From Amia ocellicauda (Eukaryota > Chordata > Actinopteri > Amiiformes > Amiidae): 64,000 bases of DNA. The notes beneath the pieces are model-generated. The model ran no database searches, was not told where the DNA came from, and worked only from the letters and a program-made list of their open reading frames with translations. Location of the stretch: positions 14,866,501 through 14,930,500 of the forward strand of contig NC_089864.1 of the NCBI RefSeq assembly GCF_036373705.1, in the 5' to 3' direction. A program made the position numbers and the translations under genes. Shown in pieces: positions 55,214 through 64,000 of the stretch (its first letter is position 1; every line of letters begins with the position of its first letter).

Positions 55214-55924
55214 GCCTAGATAGCACTGTGTAAAGTTGCACCTTTTTTTTTTTTTTTTTTCCTTTCTTACAAACAGGATGAAAAACAACTTTGGAAGACA
55301 TAAGGGCTTCAGATATTTTTTACTTTCTATTCCAAATATAAGATGTTTTAGAGACTTAAATGTAGTCGAGGAGTTACACTGGGTACTTGGGGCTAACTTT
55401 CAAAGGGAATTAAAGTAGACCAGGTACTTGCCATATTACACTATCTTATTCTATGATATTTTGCTACTTTGTAGTTTACTAAACCTATTAATTTACCAGT
55501 GCCTATGTGATTTGCTGGAACCGGACACAATGTTAGTAATGAGGTAGATGATATTCTTGCTCCCATTTCTATTGGTACAAATCAGTGATGGCTTTAATGT
55601 TTTTTTTTCTTTCAGTTGTCTGTAACACTACACTCAATTTATAAATCTTAAAAACACTAAATTTTCTTTTAATACTGTTTTAATTTCAGTATCAACATAT
55701 TTGATATGTTTGACACTAATGGTGCGTCTCCACTACATATTCGCCAAAATTAATGTTCATAATAAGAAGAAAATGGTGCAAATGGATGTGTGCTAATTTT
55801 ATTTGTTTTTTTGTATAAGTGCAATTGTGTTTGAGTTCCACCTGGCAGTACTCTAGTACTCTGTGTACCCTAGACAAGCAGGAATGATTAATGCCTTTTG
55901 CATGCAAGCTGGAAACAATGCTTT

Positions 55925-55930
55925 AATAAA
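55925..55930 (+). terminator. FRS2: Candidate proximal FRS2 poly(A) signal
   Basis: Canonical AATAAA about 710 nt after the stop codon. The downstream GU content is modest. Confidence 0.35.
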
Positions 55931-56671
55931 CTCAGCTTTTTAAACTGAAACATTCATTGTATCTAATCCATAACTACAAGGTCATTATTCTTTTATTCCA
56001 GATCTACTGGCTGGCTGGTACATTGTGCAGCAGTACGATCAAGTGTCCTTATGGCCATCATAATGAAAGCAAAAAAACTGTTTGCTATATATGAAACTGT
56101 CAGACATTTTCATAGGATCTTAAGTCTCAAGTCCAACTTTTCATTGGTTACTTTTTTCATTGTATTATATTGTAAGATTTATTATATGATCTAACTTGCA
56201 TTATAAAAATGATAGTTTTTCTACCTACCTTAAAAATGCCTAAGTATAGGAACTGTGTATAAAGTAGTTTAATAGATTTGTTTATTAAACCCATTAAATC
56301 TTAGTTTAAAAAAAGAAAAAAAAGAAAACCCTTGCCAAACAAAGTTTTAGAAAATGTTCCTTGAATGTTGAGCCTTCGGGTTCATGACAGATGTAAACAT
56401 TCCTTCATTATTTTTATTATTTTTTCTCCTCTCTGGTGAGATTCAGGAGAAATACTATGCAGCAAATTAACCAACACACTTAGAGCTGTTGCCACAGTAA
56501 TGTACGAGCATTTAATTTAAATTTATTTTGATGTTTGCATTTTCCGGGTATGGATATTAGTTTACCAAAATGTTGATATTTTAAAAAAAGAAAAGCATAC
56601 CATGTATTTTGTGATATCTACATTTTTGTCAAATGCCATCAGTGCCAACACCTTATTTTTTGTAGCATGGC

Positions 56672-56677
56672 AATAAA
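56672..56677 (+). terminator. FRS2: Candidate distal FRS2 poly(A) signal
   Basis: Canonical AATAAA followed within 15-35 nt by a GU/U-rich tract, the classic arrangement. Confidence 0.5.
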
Positions 56678-56700
56678 AAAAATCTACAGTGTTTTTGTGT

Positions 56701-57731
56701 CTTGCAGTTTGTATTGCTGTACACTTTTTCTGAGTGATTGTCTTGAAAATGATACAGTAAAAACTTTGAATACCATATATAGAATCCTTGGCTGCATTGT
56801 GTACATCTATTCAATTTAAAACCCTTCAACACCAATGGTGAATTAGAAACCAGCACATTTTTAAATGCTTGTTGGGACCATAATCTACTATAATTTCCAC
56901 ATACTAACTAATAGTAACACTATGAAAACCCATAGGAAACAAAATTCAGAATTGTATGTAAATATACTAGGGTATAAGGCAAGTGAATGCCAGAAGGGTG
57001 CTTTATCTTTATTGAGAATCATTGAAGCTCACATTTTGGAACATGCCAAGTAGCACAAATCTGTTCTGTTCTGTTGTTTTATCAAGAATCTCATCATGTA
57101 ACTAACATGAGAGACACAGGAATGACATGAGGAGGTCTAGCTAGAGGGTATGCAGACTGCACAGGTTTTAACACATTTCTTACACAGACTGTACAGTTTT
57201 AAGAGACTCCTTTAAATTTGTCTTTAGCTTAGAAGAAAGGTAATGTGGTCTATTGCACATAATAGGGTCTACACACACAACTTAGATACAAGAGTAGTTA
57301 ATGTAATCTGTTTTCTAATATGCCATAGGTTGCATATTGTATGATACATGTATAGTATGAACCATGCATGTTCCAGTATTCTTACCCTTCTTTGACATTG
57401 TACATTACTTTTAGGAAAAGTGGTAAATTAGTGCCTCCTACAATGAAGTACATTTTGTTAAAGGAATTGTATTAATTACTCTTCATGCAGTACTGTTCTC
57501 TTGCAGTTTTTTTGTTATTAGTCTGCATGTGAGAACATAGTCTTCACCTCTTGCAGGATCTTTATTATTATTATGTTTGAATGAACACTAGGCTAGTACA
57601 TTTCTTCAGCTACACATACCAAACTGATTCACTGTGATACCTGGTATGTTACTTGTAGTTTTTGTATGAATAAGATCAACAATTATTGATTTATAATCGA
57701 TTGAAAACACCAAACATCGAATTCAGATACA
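56701..57731. other. Intergenic sequence, FRS2 to CCT2, no gene seen
   Basis: AT-rich, without a recognisable coding frame or RNA gene. It could include a longer FRS2 3'UTR. Confidence 0.5.
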
Positions 57732-58370
57732 TAAGAACATAAGAAAGTTTACAAACGAGAGGAGGCCATTCGACCGATCGTGCACATTTGGTGTCCATTA
57801 ATAACTGAGTGATCCAAGGATCCTATCCAGTCTGTTTTTAAATGTTCCCAAATTTTCAGCTTCACCCACATCGCTGGGGAGTTTGTTCAGATTGTGACGA
57901 CTCTCTGTGTAAAGAAGTGTCTCCTGTTTTCTGTCTTGAATGCCTTGAAGGCCAATTTCCATTTGTGTCCCCGGGTGCGTGTGTCCCTGCTGATCTGGAA
58001 AAGCTCCTCTGGTTTGATGTGGTCGATGCCCTTCATGATTTTGAAGACTTGACTCAAGTCCCCACGTAGTCTCCTCTGTTCCAGGGTGAAAAGGTTCAGT
58101 CCCTCAGTCTCTCAGTAGGACATTCCCTTCAGACCTGGAATAAGTCTGGTTGCTCTCCTCTGAACTGCCTCTAGAGCAGCGATATCTTTCTTGAAGTGTG
58201 GAGCCCAGAACTGTCCACAGTATCCAGATGAGCTCTAACTAGTGCATTGTACAGTCTGGACATCACTGCCCTTGTTCTCAATTCTACAGTCTGCTGAACA
58301 GAGGCTAAAATGGTGTTTATTCTCTCTGCAATGCTGTGCTGCAGTGTGATTTCCCATTGTGCTCCTGAAA
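57732..58370 (-). mobile_element. Non-LTR retrotransposon 3' end, copy 2 (same family as copy 1)
   Basis: Aligns almost base for base with 14881-15351 and extends about 170 nt further on its 5' side (minus-strand sense). The minus-strand translation shows RRLRGDLSQVFKIMKGIDH, then RRHFFTQRVV and RLDRILGSLSY before a stop, the C-terminal signature of a non-LTR reverse transcriptase. Both copies end in the same 3' sequence (aactttcttatgttctta). The reading frame is broken at the same two places as in copy 1. The 5' limit is approximate. Confidence 0.82.
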
Positions 58371-59040
58371 TCTAATATTTTATATCCCTTTATTTAATAC
58401 TAATTATTATACTAGTAGTAGTTGCTTAAAAGTAGTAGTTGAGTAAAAAGTATTTGGAAACAAGTTCTAGTGAGAAGAGTATCTGCTGTTGGTCACATAT
58501 TTTGCTTCCTCCCCAGGAGAATGGGGCATTAACCCTTAATCCCTCACTTGGCCACTGCCCCTCTGCTTACACCATGCCACCTTGCCAAGCCTTTATGTTT
58601 ATTTCATTTATTTTTTTATGAAAGCATGAACAAGTATAGCAAGCATGTCCATTGAGTGGAAGTGAAACACTGAACTGTCAGTCAGTTATATACTTTAGAT
58701 CATATCAGTATGTAATTGAACAAAACAAACAACAGCAATATGAGAGAGAGAGAGTTGTTTTGTTCAATTACATACTGATATGATGTAAAGTAGTTAAGGC
58801 ATATTTACATTCCCATAGAAACCAGCAAGCCATTTCGCAATGACAAATATATTCCAAGATAACTTGCACAAATGTGAACGTCCTGACTCCTAACACGTTT
58901 ACTTAAATGTTTTCAGAACTATCTGTAAAGTAAAAATTGCGATTTAGCCAGCGGACCATGACGTTTAATATTGTTTTATTATAAGTAAGAGTCTTCACAA
59001 AATAGACTCAGGAACTCAAATAGTGTGTGTATCTTTAAGG
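58371..59040. other. Intergenic sequence upstream of CCT2
   Basis: No gene recognised. Apart from the foldback at 58692-58791 it is plain AT-rich DNA until the CpG/CRE block at the CCT2 start. Confidence 0.5.
58692..58791. repeat. Near-perfect 37-bp inverted repeat (foldback) with a 26-nt GA-rich loop
   Basis: The left arm at 58692-58728 (begins actttagatcatatcagtat) and the right arm at 58755-58791 are reverse complements at 36 of 37 positions. The spacer ends in a run of GA dinucleotides. It could be a small hairpin transposon relic, a snap-back duplication, or a hairpin RNA precursor. No flanking target duplication was obvious. Confidence 0.9.
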
Positions 59041-59143
59041 AACGGCGCGTCGTGACGTCACTACGTCATTCTACTAGACGCCATTGCACCCGCCGCGACA
59101 GACAGTTGACTGAGTGTTTGCAGCCCTTTATACCGGAGGAAAC
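59041..59143 (+). promoter_or_regulatory. CCT2: CCT2 core promoter and 5'UTR with CRE
   Basis: A CpG-containing block holds a perfect palindromic CRE, TGACGTCA, at 59053-59060, and a second CRE-like TACGTCAT at 59062-59069. Both are less than 100 nt from the CCT2 ATG. A gccattg motif follows at about 59080-59086, resembling a YY1 site. The start site is not determined. Confidence 0.6.
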
Positions 59144-62100
59144 ATGGTGAGCGGGGTTCCTGTTCTCGGTTTTAAGATACTGCTTAAAATGTATTTACGT
59201 TATATGCAGGATTGTCAGGTGTTAGTGAGGCACTTCGGATACACAAAATGCCCCCCTCGTAAGTGGCGCACAGTGCGGTATTGTGTGCGATTGTCAGTGC
59301 GGAGAAGCACATGGGCTCCACTCCCAGACCGGGGTCCGGCTCTCGCATCCCGCACGGATCCATCTCTCGGACAGAGACGGTGTAAGAGGCGGGTTTACTG
59401 TCCACACCGCCGCGTCCGAGTCTGCCGTGTGTGGAAGCGCAGGACGCATTTGCTCGAAAAGGGTCCGAATGAAAGAACTGCCGTTTTCTGCCACATCATT
59501 TTGGGCCATTTCTCGTCTTAGCCATTTTCGTCTGTAACTAGTGCGGGCTCATTTTACTCCATTTTGTGGACAGTAGTCTTTGCTTCGCTTGTGTCTTGCT
59601 TGTATTTCGCGGCCGTTGCGGCGTGGCTGACAGAAATGTGAAGCTGGTCGCAGTGAAGGGCCGCAGGCCGCCATACCGGCTTCTAGTGGTTTCCAGGAGG
59701 AGCTCCGCAGCTGCGCAGTGAGAGAGGCGCTGCTGCCATTTAGGGTCTGAACGCCGTTTGCTGTCCGGCTGGCAGCTTTGCGTTTCATTCATCTGCAGAC
59801 TCGGTGCCCTGCGTTTTGTATCCGGAAACATTAGTCATTTCATATAGTTTTTTCTTCTGCTCGTTAGCTACATTCATATAACTTTGATGGTCTCTTTGCA
59901 ATACTGGGCCCCAGGGCATAATGAGTGGAAGTGTTATTTTCTATGATTGTGTTAGGGTTGTGTTTTCCGTTTTAAATTTGCGTAGCTGTATCTTTATGAA
60001 TAAAATAAGTTTGTGAATGTCTAAATAGTTCTTAATTTGAATCTTTCTTCATTCTGGTTTCTTCATCATAGGTCAGTTGTATTTAGTGTAGAATTAGGAT
60101 AACCTGTATGGGTCAGTCTGTCACTCAAAGCCAGTCTCCTCCCATTGTCTGAAGTGACTTTTAACAGGACAGGTTTTGACTGTGGATTATTTTGACTGCA
60201 TTCAAAAGGACTAACTTGACTGTTTTGCAGGCATCCCTTTCAATGGCACCGGTCAATATCTTCCGGCATGGCGCGGATGAGGAGAAGGCGGAAACCGCTC
60301 GACTGGTGAGTCTTGCGCTGTACATCCTTGCACGATCCTCTGGGACTCTTCTCCTGATGTTGTGTGCAGCACTTTGACTTGTGCGCTAGTCATTTCATTA
60401 AAGAAATGTTTCCCCTCTCTCTCTCTTTAGTCTTCGTTTATTGGTGCCATAGCCATTGGAGACCTGGTGAAGAGCACTCTGGGACCAAAAGGAATGGTAC
60501 GTGTCATAAATGTGATTTGTGTCATCGAGGAAAGCGGAGGGGGGGAAAGGTTTTACACCCACAACTCGCACAGGGCCTTCAGACTGTCCTGCAACTCTGG
60601 CCTTATCCCCAAGCATGCATGTTTTATATAAAATACTTTTGTCCTCTGCACAGGACAAGATCCTCCTGGGTGGTGGCAGGGAGGGGTTGGTCACTGTCAC
60701 AAACGATGGGGCCACAATTCTCAAGGCCATTGGAGTGGACAACCCTGCTGCTAAAGTGCTTGTTGGTGAGTGTGCTGCTGGGTTGAAGGCCACAGCTTCG
60801 GGCTTGGAGGCTGAAATGTTTCCTTTTTTGACTTTAGTAGCTTAATCTAAAGGTAGATTTGCCAAGTGTTTAAATGTTTGATTATTCTTAACTGTCTACC
60901 CAGGGTGATGCAGACATGCATAATTCTAACTTATAAGAACAGTGATTTTTAATTAATATTACTGTGCATAAATAACTTTGGGTTTTTGTAGTGGACTCCA
61001 GGTTAAGACAAGGATAGTTGTATGTCATTTGACTTGTATGTTTTAGACCTTCAATGTTGCTGGTTTGTTTTCAGACATGTCCAAAGTGCAGGATGATGAG
61101 GTTGGGGACGGCACCACATCTGTCACAGTGCTTGCAGCAGAGTTGTTGAGGGTAAGGACCAGTTGTGTGTTGTCGGTTTTGTATAGTAATCACAGTAGTT
61201 TGGAATTATTACCCATGGGGGCTATAGGTATACATTTTAAATGTTGCTTCAGTCTTTATGGCTCAGAAGCATTTTTGTATTACAGCTGAATTCAAATTGT
61301 AAACCCCCAAAGTGTCACCACTGGTTGAAATATATTAAAGTGCTGTATTTTTATGTCCTGCAAGAGCTCCCTGCCCCACACACAAACTTAGTTAATCTAT
61401 TGAAATGTATTGTTTTAATTCCAGGTTATTAAAAACTATTTTAGCTTTGTTCTGTGTAGAATTAATATCTGTGTTGTTGACTGCAGGAAGCTGAACTCCT
61501 CATCGCTAAGAAGATCCACCCCCAGACCATCATTGCTGGCTGGAGGAAGGCCACACAGGCAGCCAGGGAAGCTCTGAAGAACGCAGCTGTGGATCATGGG
61601 TGAGGAACAAAGGGATTGTCTGGTCCCGATACACTATATTACCGAGTGATTTGACAGAAAAACCTCTCTCCTCCTCAATGTGCGTCCACCAGGGGTCACT
61701 GTACCATAGGAGAGGGGAGACCTAAGATGGTGAGCTCTCTGTACAGATATTTTACTGTTCTGAGAGAAAGCTGGACAAGTACCACTAACCTAGACCATTT
61801 TGATGGTAAAGAAGCAATAAATCCCTTCAAGTAATCCAGGGCAATGTGTTGGAGGTGTGGAAGCATCGTGTGAAGTCTTTTCTCTGAGGTTTACCCTTCC
61901 CTTGTGTTGCACTTTCATAGAAACGATGAGACTAAGTTCCGAGTGGACCTGATGAACATCGCCAGGACCACCCTGTCCTCCAAGCTGCTGACTCACCACA
62001 AAGAGCACTTCTCCAAGCTGGCTGTGGAGGCCGTGCTCAGACTCAAGGGCTCTGGCAACTTGGAGGCAATCCACGTCATCAAGAAACTGGGCGGCAGTCT

Positions 62101-62621
62101 GACTGACTCCTATCTGGATGAGGGTAATCCTTATTTTTATTTCAAAACTTTAAAGACGTTTTGTACTTTGCTGAATTAAAAGTAACAAGTTTTATATTGG
62201 TCTTTTTTTTTTTTAGTCATTGAGTGTGATCGAGAATAATTTTGTCTCGATCAATTTGCCCCTTTATTTGTAGGCTTTCTGCTGGATAAGAAGATTGGTG
62301 TCAACCAGCCTAAAAGAATTGAGAATGCAAAGATACTTATTGCTAATACTGGCATGGACACAGACAAGATCAAGGTATGTGGGAAAGTTAGAGTACAACC
62401 ATATAGCTATAGGTTATGTATCTTGATTTAATTCATTAGGCCGAAAAAAGATCCAGTGGCCCTGTTGTGATGTTTGTGTGTCCGGTCCCTCAGATCTTTG
62501 GTTCTCGGGTGCGTGTCGATTCTACCGCCAAGGTTGCCGAGATTGAGCAGGCCGAGAAAGAGAAGATGAAGGAGAAGGTGGAGCGCATCCTAAAGCATGG
62601 CATCAACTGCTTCATTAACAG
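59144..62621 (+). CDS. CCT2: T-complex protein 1 subunit beta, N-terminal part (9 coding exons, truncated by window end)
   Basis: Coding exons are 59144-59146, 60231-60305, 60431-60496, 60654-60765, 61075-61151, 61487-61599, 61921-62123, 62274-62374 and 62494-62621. They give about 292 of the roughly 535 residues expected, with consistent phases throughout. The first coding exon carries only ATG, directly followed by a GTGAGC donor. Exon 2 continues [19 protein letters not shown] as in vertebrate CCT2. Chaperonin ATP-site motifs are present: LGPKGMD at 43-49, NDGATI at 65-70 and GDGTTS at 96-101. The part present covers the N-terminal equatorial and intermediate segments and the start of the apical domain. 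Family role: beta subunit of the eight-membered cytosolic TRiC/CCT ring that folds actin, tubulin and other proteins using ATP. The next exon, expected to encode QLIYNYPEQL-type sequence, is not found before 64000. It should lie beyond the window. Confidence 0.97.
59147..60230 (+). other. CCT2: CCT2 intron 1
   Basis: GTGAGC to tgttttgcag, about 1.1 kb. Its first part (to about 59800) is still CpG-rich, as expected for a first intron next to a CpG promoter. No snoRNA or other gene was recognised in it. Several overlapping open frames here are by-products of the high GC. Confidence 0.7.
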
Positions 62622-64000
62622 GTACGCGATGTGCCAAGACCTCTCCACTGACAGATCTTGTTTTATCATTTTGATTTAATTTTAGCAGACCAGGTTTCAA
62701 GCCACTGAAGGGATACACTGAGGGAACCTTGTAGTGATCCTACAGCCAACTGAAAACCTGTCTTCATGTTTATCAGTTTTAATGCTGTGATTTATTACAC
62801 ACAACACCGAATACTGTTATTAAGCATCTTTAAAGGCATCTTTATGTTCTAACCCAGGTAGGACAACTATTTGAAATGTATATATTTTTTTAAAGTATGA
62901 TGAATCATAACTAGCTGAGACTAAACCCCCCAGAGCACTGAGCTCACAGCGACCGCTCTACGCGTCCGGACTACAGCGCTCTTGCACAAATCACAGTGCT
63001 TGGTATCGCACAGCTAATTATATTTCTGTAAAATTAAGTAATGATCATATGAAACCTATATCACGACATTGAAGTTGTTCATTCTATAATTCGTTTAGTT
63101 TTGGAATTAATACAGAAATGTGCATTAGCAAAGAAACCTATGTTATACAGATACCATTGTTCTCAAAACGATGTTGATTTTCCAAATTATCCCGGCTTAT
63201 AAATACTTGAAAAATCATGTATACGAATCCCCAGAATGTTATTTTTAAAATACAAAAAAAAAAGTTTACAAATAACTGTTCAAGAGGGAGCAGTTTGGTG
63301 AGGAGCACCTGTCTAGAAGCTTGTCAGAACTACAGGCAAAACAACACAAACTAAATCAGCCGGTCGGACTTTGCTATATTGAATAAATATAAAAGCATCT
63401 TCGAATGTACGTGTCGTTATTACTACCAGTAATTTAATCGTAACAATTAATGTACATGGCTTACTTTGCAATGATTGTAAACGCGTATGTTTTAATAGGT
63501 GCCGATGTGTTTTCTCCAGAAATCGGACGATCGTGTATCTTGGACTAATGATTCTGTGTATTTCTTAATCTTAGCGGTTATCTAATTTGGGTTGAAAGGG
63601 GGGATTCTGACATTTAGGTTAACCATCTGAAATAAACTAGAAACTTCTTACTCGGTACCTTCACCCCCTCCCATTTACATTCTCGTGTTGAACTTCTACC
63701 TCCCAAAAATGTGCCCAATGAAGTTTACAATGATTAAACTTAATCAACCAATTTTTTTAGTCTCAGACGCAGTTAAAAGCGCTCTCGTTTAGTGAGCACA
63801 GCATGTCGCCATCTGCCCTAAGAGATGGGTTTTTTAACCAATAAAAACAATACTGTTTTAAAAGCTTTTTGATTGGTTAATACTCACAACAAACCTCTCT
63901 CCTAATGGTTAAGACTTGTTGCTATGTAGAATTTTTAAGGCTAAAATGGGGGTGGAAGTCTGGGCCAAAAATCGGCCCTGTAGTCCTCTGAGCGTTTAAA
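62622..64000 (+). other. CCT2: CCT2 intron 9, open at window end
   Basis: Begins GTACGC. At over 1378 nt it is longer than any other CCT2 intron in the window. No further CCT2 exon is seen. A GC-rich patch (about 62930-62995) and a cluster of CCAAT boxes at 63748-63752, 63838-63842 and inverted at 63872-63876 are the only notable contents. No mobile element family was recognised. Confidence 0.6.

Larger units (their letters stand above)
55214..56700 (+). other. FRS2: FRS2 3'UTR
   Basis: AT-rich non-coding sequence after the FRS2 TGA, with AATAAA at 55925-55930 and at 56672-56677. The second is followed by a good GU-rich element (gtgtttttgtgtcttg), so the transcript probably ends near 56.7 kb. 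Length beyond this is not excluded. Confidence 0.6.

Noticed and set aside
14991..58069. Two nearly identical 75-codon + strand open frames (14991-15218 and 57842-58069)
   Set aside because: They are the antisense of the retroelement 3' end. Their similarity comes from repeat homology, not from a protein gene.
59147..59830. Several open frames on both strands after the CCT2 ATG
   Set aside because: They lie in CpG-rich intron 1. Splicing from ATG to exon 2 restores the conserved CCT2 N-terminus instead.
62930..62995. GC-rich patch considered as a tRNA or snRNA gene
   Set aside because: Neither strand gave convincing A and B boxes or a cloverleaf.

Overview
This is vertebrate nuclear DNA, most likely from a ray-finned fish. 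It is AT-rich, with short exons bounded by GT/AG sites, long introns, a fish-type Tc1-like transposon and 3' ends of a non-LTR retroelement. I cannot name the species. My impression that the retroelement points to an early-branching lineage (gar, bowfin or sturgeon type) is from memory and weak.

Layout, all genes on the + strand. 1 to about 5.2 kb has no coding exon and looks like a long 3'UTR of an upstream gene; from human 12q15 gene order this is probably CPSF6. 5.5-6.4 kb is promoter-like. YEATS4 (GAS41) is complete at 6430-9662 in seven coding exons (226 aa). 9.9-17.8 kb is intergenic and holds a retroelement relic between inverted telomere-like repeats. FRS2 starts in a CpG-rich block near 17.8-18.6 kb, has untranslated exons at 36916-36982 and 46891-46990, and is coded in five exons from 48217 to 55213 (529 aa). 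A broken Tc1-like element lies in its intron at 50241-51740. A second retroelement copy (57.7-58.4 kb) and a 37-bp-arm foldback (58692-58791) precede CCT2. CCT2 starts with a coding exon that holds only ATG (59144-59146), and nine coding exons (about 292 residues) are present before the window ends.

The three genes are not one pathway. YEATS4 is a histone acyl-lysine reader subunit of chromatin complexes, FRS2 is the membrane-anchored docking protein of FGF receptors, and CCT2 is the beta subunit of the cytosolic chaperonin TRiC. Their shared order and orientation with human 12q15 support the calls.

The points most worth a second look are the FRS2 leader and the repeats. The leader has four upstream ORFs, one split by an intron and ending 7 nt before the main ATG, and a splice acceptor and a GTAAGT donor only 3 nt apart. 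The repeats are the near-perfect foldback upstream of CCT2, the Tc1-like element with a TATA-bearing palindrome in front of its transposase, and two retroelement copies that share the same frame lesions. I found no clearly new biological system.
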